Positions 27,465 through 36,300 of a stretch of 64,000 nucleotides of DNA are shown here, piece after piece. How positions within the stretch are numbered: position 1 is the stretch's first letter; the number at the start of each line of letters is the position of its first letter. Both the position numbers and the translations under genes were made by a program. Below the pieces are notes generated by a model. That model saw nothing but the letters and a program-made list of their open reading frames with translations, had not been told where the DNA came from and did not search any database. The stretch is from Burkholderia ubonensis (GTDB lineage Bacteria > Pseudomonadota > Gammaproteobacteria > Burkholderiales > Burkholderiaceae), in the NCBI RefSeq assembly GCF_001718695.1, contig NZ_CP013422.1:1240001-1304000 (forward strand). Direction: 5' to 3'.

Positions 27465-27623
27465 ATGAACTCCGACGACAGTAGTCGATTACCGCTCGCC
27501 GGCGCGGCGTCGCGCATCGGCTCTGCGCGCGCAGTCGCCGCGCCGGCGAGCGGTCCCCTCTTCACCGATCAACAGCCGATCGCGCCTGACGCGACGCGGC
27601 GGGGAGCGTTCGTTCGTCGATAA
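27465..27623 (+). CDS. Small protein (52 residues) just upstream of mgtA
   Basis: ATG at 27465 follows a strong GAAGGAG ribosome site, and the stop lies 47 bp before mgtA. The product is polar to mildly hydrophobic (LPLAGAASRIGSARAVAAPA) with several prolines and no membrane helix. It may be a real small protein or a translated leader influencing mgtA. No homologue was recognised. Confidence 0.45.
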   Translation: MNSDDSSRLPLAGAASRIGSARAVAAPASGPLFTDQQPIAPDATRRGAFVRR

Positions 27624-27670
27624 CGTCGCGACCGCTCCCGGCGCGCCGCCGCATGCGCCAGGAGCGAGTC

Positions 27671-30430
27671 ATGACACAACGAAACCCATCCAGGAACCCG
27701 CAGCGCGGCTTCGTCGGCGCCGGCAACGGCCGGCAGAACGAACCGCGCATCATGCGCATCGCGCAGGAAGCCGGCCGTCCGCTCGAGCAGACCTTCGAGG
27801 CGCTGCGTACCGGTGCACGCGGCCTCACGCACGGCCAGGCCGCCGACCGCCTGCAACATCACGGCCCGAACGAGATCGCGCACGACAAGCCGCCGCACTG
27901 GACCCGCCAGCTGCTGATGTCGTTCCACAATCCCTTCGTCTACGTGCTGCTGGTGCTCGCCGCGATCAGCTTCTGCACCGACGTCTGGTTCGCGGCGCCC
28001 GACGATCGCGACTACGTCGGCATGACGATCCTGCTGACGATGGTGACGATCAGCGCGCTGCTGCGCTTCGTGCAGGAATTCCGCTCGCTGCGCGCCGCCG
28101 AGAAGCTGAAGGCGATGGTGCGCACGACCGCGACCGTGCAGCGCGCGGTGACCGACACCGCCGAGCCTGCGCGGCGCGAAGTGCCGATGCGCGAAGTGGT
28201 GGCCGGCGACATCGTGCATCTGTCGGCCGGCGACATGATCCCCGCCGACGTGCGCCTGCTCGCATCCCGCGACCTGTTCATCAGCCAGGCCGTGCTGACC
28301 GGCGAAGCGCTGCCGGTCGAGAAATACGACACGCTCGGCGCCGTCGCCGGCAAGTCGGCCAATGCGCACACGGCCAGCGCGAACGACGCGTCGGCGTCGC
28401 CGCTCGATCTGGAGAACGTCTGCTTCATGGGCACCAACGTCGTGAGCGGCACCGCGACGGCGGTCGTCGTCGCGACCGGCGAGGACACCTACTTCGGGTC
28501 GCTCGCGCGCAACGTCGTCAGCCACAAGCGCATCGAAACCAGCTTCGACCGCGGCGTCGCAAGCGTGAGCTGGCTGCTGATCAAGTTCATGTTCGTGATG
28601 GTGCCGATCGTGTTCATGATCAACGGGCTGACCAAGGGCGACTGGCTGAGCGCCCTCACCTTCGCGCTCGCGGTGGCCGTCGGCCTGACGCCCGAGATGC
28701 TGCCGATGATCGTCAGCGCGAACCTCGCGCGCGGCGCGGTCGCGATGGCGCGCCGCAAGGTCGTCGTCAAGCGGCTGAACTCCGTGCAGAACTTCGGCGC
28801 GATGGACGTGCTCTGCACCGACAAGACCGGCACCCTCACGCAGGACAGGATCATCCTCGAACACCATCTCGACCTGTCCGGCCACAAGAACGAGGAGATC
28901 CTGCGGCTCGGCTGGCTGAACAGCTTCCACCAGAGCGGCCAGAAGAACCTGATCGACATCGCTGTCGTCAATCGCGCGAACGAGATCGGCGAGCGCGTGA
29001 AGCCGCAGGGCTACAGGAAGATCGACGAGCTGCCGTTCGATTTCGTGCGGCGCCGCCTGTCGGTCGTCGTCGAGGACACGCGCGGCACGCACACGCTGAT
29101 CTGCAAGGGCGCCGTCGAGGAAATGCTCGCCGTGTCGACCCACGTGCAGGACGAGGACGGCGTGCGGCCGCTCGACTTCGTCGCCCGCAAGCGGCTGCTC
29201 GAACAGGCGAACGCGTACAACGAGGACGGCTTCCGCGTGCTGGTGCTGGCCACCCGCGCGATCCCGCGCGGCGACGAGCGCGAGCAATACCGCACCGCCG
29301 ACGAGCGCGACCTCGTCGTGCGCGGCTTCCTGACCTTCCTCGATCCGCCGAAGGAATCGGCCGCGCCCGCGCTCGCCGCGCTGCGCGAGAACGGCGTCGC
29401 CGTGAAGGTGCTGACCGGCGACAACCCGACCGTCACGATCAAGGTCTGCCGCCAGGTCGGACTCGAACCCGGCAAGCCGATGCTCGGCGCCGAGGTCGAC
29501 GCGCTCGACGACGCGACGCTCGCGCAGGCCGTCGAACGCACGACCGTGTTCGCGAAGCTCACGCCGCTGCAGAAGGCGCGCATCGTCACGGCGCTGCAGG
29601 CGAACGGCCACACCGTCGGCTTCCTCGGCGACGGCATCAACGACGCGCCCGCGCTGCGCGACGCCGACGTCGGCATCTCCGTCGACAGCGGCGCGGACAT
29701 CGCGAAGGAAACCGCCGACATCATCCTGCTCGAGAAGAGCCTGATGGTGCTCGAGGAAGGCGTGATCAAGGGCCGCGAAACGTTCGGCAACATTCTCAAG
29801 TACCTGAACATGACGGCCAGCTCGAACTTCGGCAACGTGTTCTCGGTGCTCGTCGCCAGCGCGTTCCTGCCATGGGAGCCGATGCTCGCGACCCAGCTGC
29901 TGGTGCTGAACCTCGTCTACGACACGTCGCAGATGCTGCTGCCGTGGGACAGGATGGACCCCGAGTTCCTGAAGAAGCCGCGCAAGTGGGAAGCCGGCAA
30001 CATCAAGCGCTTCATGCTGTGGGTCGGGCCGACGTCGTCGGTGTTCGACATCACCACGTACCTGCTGATGTGGACCGTGTTCGGCGCGGGCGCGCTGTAT
30101 CACCTGCACGGCGGCGCGAGCGGCCAGATCGTGATGAATTCCGGCTGGTTCATCGAGAGCCTCGTGTCGCAGACGCTCGTCGTGCACCTGCTGCGCACGC
30201 AGAAGATTCCGTTCCTGCAGAGCACGGCCGCGCTGCCGGTGCTGCTGTCGACGGTCACCGCGATCGCGATCGGCTGCTGGCTGCCGTTCTCGCCGTTCGC
30301 GGACGCGCTCGGCTTCATGCATCTGCCCGGCAGCTACTGGCTGTGGCTCGCGGCCACGATGGTCGGCTACATCCTGCTCGCGCAGACGGTCAAGACGATC
30401 TACGTGCGCCGGTACAAGCAGTGGTTCTGA
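27671..30430 (+). CDS. mgtA: Magnesium-importing P-type ATPase (P3B)
   Basis: 919 residues, typical for MgtA/MgtB. MTQRNPSRNPQ at 27671 was chosen for its AGGAG site. The phosphorylation site is Asp384 in CTDKTGTLTQ. The actuator motif reads TGEALPVEKY and the hinge motif GDGINDAPALRDAD is intact. Ten membrane segments are apparent, including the PTSSVFDITTYLLMW stretch of the C-terminal bundle. It imports Mg2+ across the inner membrane at ATP cost. A 720-bp leader with small ORFs and hairpins suggests Mg2+-responsive control. Confidence 0.96.
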   Translation: MTQRNPSRNPQRGFVGAGNGRQNEPRIMRIAQEAGRPLEQTFEALRTGARGLTHGQAADRLQHHGPNEIAHDKPPHWTRQLLMSFHNPFVYVLLVLAAISFCTDVWFAAPDDRDYVGMTILLTMVTISALLRFVQEFRSLRAAEKLKAMVRTTATVQRAVTDTAEPARREVPMREVVAGDIVHLSAGDMIPADVRLLASRDLFISQAVLTGEALPVEKYDTLGAVAGKSANAHTASANDASASPLDLENVCFMGTNVVSGTATAVVVATGEDTYFGSLARNVVSHKRIETSFDRGVASVSWLLIKFMFVMVPIVFMINGLTKGDWLSALTFALAVAVGLTPEMLPMIVSANLARGAVAMARRKVVVKRLNSVQNFGAMDVLCTDKTGTLTQDRIILEHHLDLSGHKNEEILRLGWLNSFHQSGQKNLIDIAVVNRANEIGERVKPQGYRKIDELPFDFVRRRLSVVVEDTRGTHTLICKGAVEEMLAVSTHVQDEDGVRPLDFVARKRLLEQANAYNEDGFRVLVLATRAIPRGDEREQYRTADERDLVVRGFLTFLDPPKESAAPALAALRENGVAVKVLTGDNPTVTIKVCRQVGLEPGKPMLGAEVDALDDATLAQAVERTTVFAKLTPLQKARIVTALQANGHTVGFLGDGINDAPALRDADVGISVDSGADIAKETADIILLEKSLMVLEEGVIKGRETFGNILKYLNMTASSNFGNVFSVLVASAFLPWEPMLATQLLVLNLVYDTSQMLLPWDRMDPEFLKKPRKWEAGNIKRFMLWVGPTSSVFDITTYLLMWTVFGAGALYHLHGGASGQIVMNSGWFIESLVSQTLVVHLLRTQKIPFLQSTAALPVLLSTVTAIAIGCWLPFSPFADALGFMHLPGSYWLWLAATMVGYILLAQTVKTIYVRRYKQWF

Positions 30431-30450
30431 ACCGCGTCGAACGTAGCGCA

Positions 30451-30479
30451 GCGGGCCGCCTTCGGGCGGCCCGCTTTTT
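30451..30479. terminator. Intrinsic terminator after mgtA
   Basis: A perfect 10-bp stem GCGGGCCGCC / GGCGGCCCGC with a TTCG tetraloop is followed by TTTTT. It overlaps the end of the convergent gene's stop codon. Confidence 0.95.
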
Positions 30480-30762
30480 ATCGCGCATCGTTCGCGCCGA
30501 ACAGCTGCGCGGCGAGCACGCGGCCCTCGTCGGTCAACGCGGCGCGGCCGGTGCCGTCGTCGTTCAACGTCGTCGCGGTGATCCCGGCCGCGTCGAGCTG
30601 CGTCAGCACGCGACGCAGCATGCTCATCGGCAACTGCGCGCGCTTCGCGATCTTCGGCAGCGACCACGTACCGCCGGACGGCGCGTGCGCGGCCTCGTTC
30701 AGCGTCGCGAGCGTCGCCACGAGCGCGGGGTCCAGCGGGGAGTCGTCAGGTTCTGAAGTCAT
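30478..30762 (-). CDS. Small winged-helix DNA-binding protein
   Basis: 94 residues. The segment WSLPKIAKRAQLPMSMLRRVLTQLDAAGI reads as a helix-turn-helix with recognition helix, and TTLNDDGTGRAALTDEGRVLAAQLF as the wing and final helix, like MarR/ArsR-size regulators. It is convergent with mgtA and co-directional with the LysR gene upstream of it. The target is unknown. Confidence 0.78.
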   Translation of the reverse strand: MTSEPDDSPLDPALVATLATLNEAAHAPSGGTWSLPKIAKRAQLPMSMLRRVLTQLDAAGITATTLNDDGTGRAALTDEGRVLAAQLFGANDAR

Positions 30763-30833
30763 GGATCGAGATCGGTGCGCCGGTGCCGACCGGCATTCAG
30801 GCAGCAGGTGCGTGGCGGACGCGCTGCGTGCGC

Positions 30834-31709
30834 TCACGCGCCCTTCAACGCCGCGCGCATGAACGACACGAAGCGCGTGGTCACGGGATCGTCGCGGCCG
30901 GACAACCACGCCAGGCCGACGCGCCATTTCGCGTCGCGACCGGCGAGCGGCAGCACCGTCGCGTCGCGCAGCAGGTGCTGCGCGCGCGAAGGAATGAATG
31001 CGACTCCCACGCCCGCGGCGACCGACGTGAGCACCGACTGGACGTCTTCGGCCTGCTGCGTCACGTTCGGCACGAAGCCGCGTTCGATGCACCACCGGTC
31101 GACCTGCGCGGCGAGGCCGGCGCCGCGCGCACGCTGCAACGCGATGAAGCCGATTTCATTGAGCGCGTCGAGATCGGCCGGCACGCGCTTGAAGCCGAGA
31201 TGCGGCGGCGCGGCGAGCGCGAGCGCCTCGTCGGTCACCCTGAACGAAGACAGGCCTTCGTCGGCCGGCAAGCGCAGGAAGCCGGCATCGAGCTTGCCGG
31301 AACGCAGCCGGCGCGCCTGCTCGGCGGACGACAGGTCGCTCAGCGTGATCGCGATGCCCGGATTGCACCGCCGGAATTCCGCGATCAGCTTCGGCACGAG
31401 CGTCAGCACGGACAGGCAGATGCCGAGCCGCAACTGCCCGCGCTGGCCGCTCGTGACCTCGCGCGCACGCGCGAGCATCTCGTCCGCGTCGCGCACGAGC
31501 GCCTGCGCATCCGACAGGAAGCGCTCGCCGAACGGCGTGAGCGCCGCACCGTGCCGCCCCCGTTCGAACAGCCTGCCGCCGAGGCTCGCTTCCAGCGCGC
31601 CGATCTGCTTGCTGAGCGCCGGCTGGCTCATGTGCAGCGCGTCCGCCGCGCGGCTGAAATGACGCAGCTCGGTCACCGTCAGGAACGTCCTGAGGAGTTT
31701 CAGTTCCAT
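30834..31709 (-). CDS. LysR family regulator
   Basis: 291 residues. The N-terminal HTH MELKLLRTFLTVTELRHFSRAADALHMSQPALSKQI region is canonical, followed by an effector domain (residues ~90-285) of the CbnR/BenM-like type (GQLRLGICLSVLT). No intact divergent target gene is seen; the plus-strand stretch beginning at 31761 may be the remnant of one. Confidence 0.9.
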   Translation of the reverse strand: MELKLLRTFLTVTELRHFSRAADALHMSQPALSKQIGALEASLGGRLFERGRHGAALTPFGERFLSDAQALVRDADEMLARAREVTSGQRGQLRLGICLSVLTLVPKLIAEFRRCNPGIAITLSDLSSAEQARRLRSGKLDAGFLRLPADEGLSSFRVTDEALALAAPPHLGFKRVPADLDALNEIGFIALQRARGAGLAAQVDRWCIERGFVPNVTQQAEDVQSVLTSVAAGVGVAFIPSRAQHLLRDATVLPLAGRDAKWRVGLAWLSGRDDPVTTRFVSFMRAALKGA

Positions 31710-32224
31710 TCCGGAAAAGAATCGTATCGGTCAAAACATTCATTTTACTGATCGAATCCGATGGCGTTCAATACGCACATGCCCTTCCTTGAACATACCG
31801 CGATGACCTTCGATCCTGCGGCCGCATGCGCGGCCGATCATTCATCCGACACGGCGGTCGTCGGCGAATCCGCAGCAAAGCCCGACGCCGACGCGACAGC
31901 GAACGAGCGGCGCGCGGCGCGCGCGGGCGGCCGCGGCCGCCGCGTCCGCTTCGGCGACGTGCCCGACGACGCGCCGCCGCAACGCGTCACGGGTGCGATC
32001 GCGATCAGCTTCGCCGTCGTGTCGCGGCGACACTGGCCGCGCTGACGTCGCCGACGATTACCTCGCACGTTCCGCTCCGATCGGCCGCGACGCATCGCAG
32101 GAACCCTCACGAACCCGCATGCATCGATCGTCATCGCCCTGCGATCGACCGTATAATTTCCCGCTCCCGTCCACTGTCCACGTGTTTCGCGCTGCCGTCG
32201 CGCACGCGAGAAGGAGTACTTCGC
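31710..32224. other. Intergenic region, 515 bp, with a doubtful short frame
   Basis: It contains an open frame, 31761-32045 (94 codons), lacking a good ribosome site and any family signature; its product is Ala/Arg-rich and ends abruptly. It could be a degenerate gene start. The rest serves as promoter for the LysR gene and the endopeptidase. Confidence 0.4.
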
Positions 32225-33316
32225 TTGATCGGCCTCATCGCGCGCCTGCGCCGCGCCCGCACCCCTCTGATCATCGCGCTGTCGTTCGTGACGCTCGCGT
32301 TCGCGGCCAATGCGTCGGCCGCGAACGCGCATCGGACCGCGTCGACGCACGCGCATCCCAAAGTCGTCAAGAGCAAGGCCGCGCATCGCGCGCACAAGGC
32401 CATCAAGCACCGCCGGCCGCGCGTCACGCACCATCCGGTCAAGCATCACGCGGCGCCCGCGCCGCAGCATCGCCGCGCCAAAGGCACGCATCGCAAGCCC
32501 CGCACGAACGCGAACCGCCCGCGTCGCATCGAACCGCCACGCCTGCTCGCAAGCTGCGGCTACACGCCGCGCGCCGTGCGCACACTGCACTCGCGCGCCG
32601 CGTACGTCGTCGATGTCGACTCCGGCACGCCGCTGCTGGCCCGCAACGCGCGCACCGTGCGGCCGATCGCATCGATCTCGAAGCTGATGACGGCGGTCGT
32701 CGCCCGCGACGCGGACCGCCCGCTGGACGGCATGCTGCGCGTGAGCTCGCACGATCGCGACACGATCAAGTTCACGCATTCGCGGCTGTCGGTCGGCTCG
32801 ACGCTGTCGCGCCGCGACATGTATCGCATCGCGCTGATGTCGTCGGAAAACCGCGCGGCGGCCGCGTTGAGCCGCGACTATCCGGGCGGGCGCCCCGCGT
32901 TCGTGGCCGCGATGAATCGCGAGGCGCGGCGGCTCGGCATGCGCCGCACCCGTTTCCGGGAGCCGACGGGCCTGTCGCCGCGCAACGTGTCGACCGCCGA
33001 GGAACTCGCGCTGCTCGTCGACGCCGCGGCGCGCGACCCGCTGATCCGGCGCTTCTCGACCGCGAAGTCGGGCACAGTCCATCCCGGCGACGGCAAGCTG
33101 CTCTACGTGAACTCCGATCCGCTGGTGCGCTACGGCCAGTGGCCGATCCAGCTGCAGAAAACCGGCTTCATCAACGAAGCGGGCCATGGCGTCGTGATGC
33201 GCGCGCTCGTGCGCGGCCGGCCGCAAACCATCGTGCTGCTCGGCTCGCCGACGCGCGCGGGCGTGTCCAGCGATGCGCTGAAAATCCATCGCTGGCTGAG
33301 CTGCTCGATTCAGTAA
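32225..33316 (+). CDS. D-alanyl-D-alanine endopeptidase (S11, PbpG/PBP7-like)
   Basis: 363 residues from a TTG start at 32225, chosen because AGAAGGAG lies 8 bases before it and translation then begins at the signal segment RARTPLIIALSFVTLAFA. A basic His/Lys/Arg-rich tract (~45-105) follows, then the S11 domain: S150-x-x-K153 (ASISKLM), S207-E-N209 and K312-T-G314. These are the three penicillin-binding motifs, intact. The family cleaves D-Ala-meso-DAP cross-links in periplasmic peptidoglycan. The long cationic linker may bind the cell wall. Confidence 0.9.
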   Translation: MIGLIARLRRARTPLIIALSFVTLAFAANASAANAHRTASTHAHPKVVKSKAAHRAHKAIKHRRPRVTHHPVKHHAAPAPQHRRAKGTHRKPRTNANRPRRIEPPRLLASCGYTPRAVRTLHSRAAYVVDVDSGTPLLARNARTVRPIASISKLMTAVVARDADRPLDGMLRVSSHDRDTIKFTHSRLSVGSTLSRRDMYRIALMSSENRAAAALSRDYPGGRPAFVAAMNREARRLGMRRTRFREPTGLSPRNVSTAEELALLVDAAARDPLIRRFSTAKSGTVHPGDGKLLYVNSDPLVRYGQWPIQLQKTGFINEAGHGVVMRALVRGRPQTIVLLGSPTRAGVSSDALKIHRWLSCSIQ

Positions 33317-33346
33317 GCGCCGCTCTTCCGGCGCAGGAGCGATGCG

Positions 33347-33583
33347 ATGGAGCATGAGTACCGGTTCAACGCGTTCGGCCGCCTGCTTGCCGTCGTCCGC
33401 ACAGGCGACGGCTGGCGCGTGTTCGATCTCGGCGCCGACGGCAAGCGCAGGTCGGCCGGCCTGCAGATTCCGGCGACGCTCGCGGCAGATGAACTCGCCC
33501 AATATCTCGGTGACCTGCTCCACGAGCATGCATCGCCGAAGTACCCCGACGTCGTGCCCGTTGCGCCGCCCGCGGGCGGGTAG
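33347..33583 (+). CDS. Small conserved-looking protein of unknown function
   Basis: 78 residues from MEHEYRFNAFGRLLAVVRT, 30 bp after the endopeptidase gene with a GCAGGAGC ribosome site. It reads as a small alpha-beta protein (WRVFDLGADGKRR, then LAADELAQYLGDLLHEHASP). It resembles short DUF-type proteins seen in proteobacteria (possibly DUF7661), but this was judged by eye only. It could be co-transcribed with the endopeptidase. Confidence 0.7.
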   Translation: MEHEYRFNAFGRLLAVVRTGDGWRVFDLGADGKRRSAGLQIPATLAADELAQYLGDLLHEHASPKYPDVVPVAPPAGG

Positions 33584-33663
33584 CGGCGCGTCTCGCCGAT
33601 TCAAAGCCGCGACGCGACGCCCTCTCGTTTGCCTCAACTCGTAGCCGCATGCCGCCCCATATC

Positions 33664-33691
33664 GACAGTCAAACTTGCAAGTTAGCCTGTC
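33664..33691. promoter_or_regulatory. Extended dyad operator of the marR operon
   Basis: GACAG-N3-AACTTGCAAGTT-N3-CTGTC, perfectly symmetric about 33677/33678, just upstream of a TATGCT -10-like box and 20 bp before marR. An almost identical copy occurs at 57553-57580. It is very likely the binding site of the adjacent MarR regulator. Confidence 0.8.
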
Positions 33692-33710
33692 GTGTTCTAT
33701 GCTTGGCCGC

Positions 33711-34154
33711 ATGAATCCGCCACGCACACCCGGCGTTACCGCCGAAACCGTCGTCGCCGACCTGACGCTGGCTGTCGGCCAGCTCATCCGCCGTTTGCGC
33801 TCCGAAATCGACTCCGAAGGGCTCGGCATGTCGCAGATCAGCGCGCTCGCGCGGCTCGATCAGAACGGGCCGATGACGACCGCCGAGCTTGCCCGCACCG
33901 AATCGATGAAGCCGCAGTCGATGAAGGCCATCCTCGCGAGCCTCGAGGAGGAAGGTCTCGTGTCGCGCAAGCCGCATCCGACCGACGGACGCCAGATCCT
34001 GTTCCAGCTGACCGCGGCCGGCCGCGAAGCGCGGCGCAAGCGCAACGCGGCGAAGCACGCGTGGCTCGGCGCCGCGATCGGCAAGCTCGAACCTGACGAA
34101 ATGCGCACGCTCGCCGACGCGATCGCGCTGATCCGGCGTCTCGGCGAGCAATGA
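33711..34154 (+). CDS. MarR family regulator of isochorismatase/efflux operon
   Basis: 147 residues; MNPPRTPGVTAET at 33711 gives the normal length. The HTH lies at ~45-90 (TTAELARTESMKPQSMKAILASLEEEG) and the wing at VSRKPHPTDGRQILFQLT. It heads an operon with an isochorismatase-fold protein and a DHA2 exporter, a common arrangement for phenolic or drug stress. A 28-bp extended dyad overlaps its promoter, pointing to autoregulation. Confidence 0.92.
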   Translation: MNPPRTPGVTAETVVADLTLAVGQLIRRLRSEIDSEGLGMSQISALARLDQNGPMTTAELARTESMKPQSMKAILASLEEEGLVSRKPHPTDGRQILFQLTAAGREARRKRNAAKHAWLGAAIGKLEPDEMRTLADAIALIRRLGEQ

Positions 34155-34224
34155 CCGCCGCCCGCATGCCGCGCGGCCGTCGCGCGCATGCGTTCCATCG
34201 TCCCCTTCACGGAGCATCGACACC

Positions 34225-34788
34225 ATGAGCACGACCCGGCTCGACCCGAACACGGCGCTCGTCGTCATCGATCTGCAAAAAGGCATCGTCGCGCTGCCGG
34301 CCTGCCATCCGAGCGCCACGGTGATCGCGCACGCGCGCGAACTGCTCGACGCGTTTCGCCGGCGCGGCCTGCCGGTCGTGCTCGTGAACGTGGCCGGCGG
34401 CGCGCCGGGCCGCACGCAACAACCGCCGCGCACCGCGGCGCTGCCACCCGACTGGACCGAACTGCTGCCCGAGCTCGACCGTCAGCCGGGCGACCATGTC
34501 GTGACGAAGCGGACCTGGGGCGCGTTTACCGGCACCGGTCTCGACGCGCACCTGAAGGCCGCCGGCGTGACGCAGGTCGTGGTGGCCGGCATCGCGACGA
34601 GCATCGGCGTCGAATCCACCGCCCGCCAGGCGTTCGAGCTCGGCTACAACGTGACGCTCGCCGTCGATGCGATGACGGACCTCAGCGCCGACGCGCACGC
34701 GAACAGCGTCGAACGGGTGTTTCCGCGCCTCGGCGAAACGGGTTCGACGCGCGACATCGTCGCGCTGCTCGCGCGCCGCGACGCGTGA
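34225..34788 (+). CDS. Isochorismatase-family cysteine-hydrolase fold protein, Cys replaced
   Basis: 187 residues. The family D-K-C triad shows Asp16 (VVIDLQKG) and Lys95 (VVTKRTWGAF), but the catalytic cysteine position reads Gly128 (GIATSIGVESTAR). Members with this change exist, and their activity is unclear. The gene follows marR by 70 bp and overlaps the exporter start by 4 bp, so all three are one unit. An enzymatic role should not be assumed. Confidence 0.87.
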   Translation: MSTTRLDPNTALVVIDLQKGIVALPACHPSATVIAHARELLDAFRRRGLPVVLVNVAGGAPGRTQQPPRTAALPPDWTELLPELDRQPGDHVVTKRTWGAFTGTGLDAHLKAAGVTQVVVAGIATSIGVESTARQAFELGYNVTLAVDAMTDLSADAHANSVERVFPRLGETGSTRDIVALLARRDA

Positions 34789-36224
34789 GCGAGCGACACG
34801 CGCAGCCGGTGGAGAACCGCCCGGCCGCCCCGCTCGATCCGACGGTCTGGAAAGTCAGCGCGGTCGCGACGCTCGGCGCGCTGCTGTCGCAGCTCGACGC
34901 GACGATCGTCAACGTCTCGCTGTCGAGCCTCGCGACCGACCTGCACGCGAGCCTGTCGACGATCCAATGGGTGACGAGCGGCTACCTGCTCGCGCTCACG
35001 CTGGTGTTGCCGCTGAACGGCTGGCTGGTCGGGCGCATCGGCGCGAAGGCGCTGTACCTGTGGTGTTTCTCCGCGTTCATGTTGACGTCGGCGCTGTGCG
35101 GGCTCGCGTGGTCGGCGGCGTCGCTGATCGCGTTCCGCGTGCTGCAGGGCGTCAGCGGCGGGCTGCTCGCGCCGATGGCGCAAATGATGATCGCGCGCGC
35201 GGCCGGCCAGCAGATGGCGCGCGTGATCGGCTATGCGGCGGTGCCGGTTCTGCTCGCACCGCTCCTCGGCCCGGTCGTCGCCGGCGCGGTCCTGCAGCAC
35301 GCCTCGTGGCGCTGGCTGTTTCTCGTGAACCTGCCGGTCGGCGTGCTCGCGCTCGGGCTCGCCGTCTGGTTGCTGCCCGCCGACCGCGACGAGACGCAGC
35401 GCCGCGCGCTCGACTGGGTCGGCCTCGCGCTGCTGTCGCCGGCGCTCGTGCTGTTCCTGTACGGCGCGCAGCGGATCGAAGCGGCGCCCGGCATCGCCGC
35501 CGTCGCGGCCGCGATGCTGCTGCTCGCCGCGTTCCTGCGTGTCGAGCGGCGCCTGCGCGAACGGGCGCTGATCGACGTCGCGCTGTTTCGCTCGCGCGTG
35601 TTCGGCGCGGCCGCCGCCACCCAGTTCCTGTCGAACGGCGCGGTCTACGCGGGCCAGATGTTGATTCCGGTGTTTCTGATCCAGGCGTGCGGCCGCTCGC
35701 CCGGCGAGATCGGTTGGCTGCTCGCACCGCTCGGGCTCGGCATGCTCGTCACCTATCCGTCGATGGGCGCGCTGACGAGCCGGTTCGGCGTGCGGCGGGT
35801 CGCCGCCGCCGGCGCGCTGCTCGCGCTGATCGCGACGCTGCCGTTCGCGTACCTCGCGTTGCACGGCTTCGATCGCGACGTGCTGATGCCCGCGCTGTTT
35901 CTGCGCGGGATGGGTCAGAGCGCGATCGGCACGCCGTCGATTTCCGCCGCGTATGCGTCGGTCGAACGGCGCAGCCTGCCGATGGCGACGACGTCGCTGA
36001 ATATCGTGCAGCGCCTCGGCGGGCCGACCTTCACGACGCTCTGTACGCTGTTTCTCGCGTGGCGGCTGCACGTCGAGACGGCGACGAGCGGCTCGCCGAG
36101 CGTCGCGTACGCGTGGGCCTTCGGCCTGTTGTGCGCATTGCATGCGGCGAGCTTCGCGACGGCGCTGCGGCTGCCGCTGCGGGCAAGCGGTGCGGGCGAA
36201 CGGCCGCCCGGCGGCACGCGCTGA
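34785..36224 (+). CDS. DHA2 family MFS drug exporter (EmrB/QacA-like)
   Basis: 479 residues from a GTG at 34785 that overlaps the isochorismatase stop (GTGA); a GTG at 34809 is an alternative. About 14 hydrophobic segments, with the DHA2 hallmarks LDATIVNVSLSSLATDL in helix 1 and FRVLQGVSGGLLAPMAQ in helix 5. It is the presumed output of the MarR-controlled operon, exporting an aromatic or drug-like compound. No EmrA-type adaptor is adjacent. Confidence 0.9.
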   Translation: MSERHAQPVENRPAAPLDPTVWKVSAVATLGALLSQLDATIVNVSLSSLATDLHASLSTIQWVTSGYLLALTLVLPLNGWLVGRIGAKALYLWCFSAFMLTSALCGLAWSAASLIAFRVLQGVSGGLLAPMAQMMIARAAGQQMARVIGYAAVPVLLAPLLGPVVAGAVLQHASWRWLFLVNLPVGVLALGLAVWLLPADRDETQRRALDWVGLALLSPALVLFLYGAQRIEAAPGIAAVAAAMLLLAAFLRVERRLRERALIDVALFRSRVFGAAAATQFLSNGAVYAGQMLIPVFLIQACGRSPGEIGWLLAPLGLGMLVTYPSMGALTSRFGVRRVAAAGALLALIATLPFAYLALHGFDRDVLMPALFLRGMGQSAIGTPSISAAYASVERRSLPMATTSLNIVQRLGGPTFTTLCTLFLAWRLHVETATSGSPSVAYAWAFGLLCALHAASFATALRLPLRASGAGERPPGGTR

Positions 36225-36300
36225 GGTTCGACGCAGCGGCCGGCAACGGGCCGCCGCCCGCCATCGCGCGGCGCGGCACAGCGCGCGCTCATCCCGCCGC

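Noticed and set aside
27569..30667. A 1032-codon minus-strand frame opposite mgtA
   Set aside because: Composition is Arg/His/Asp/Val-rich as in antisense shadows; mgtA on the other strand has every P-type ATPase motif.
31761..32045. 94-codon plus-strand frame between LysR and the endopeptidase
   Set aside because: No ribosome site or family similarity; kept only as a possible gene remnant inside the intergenic entry.
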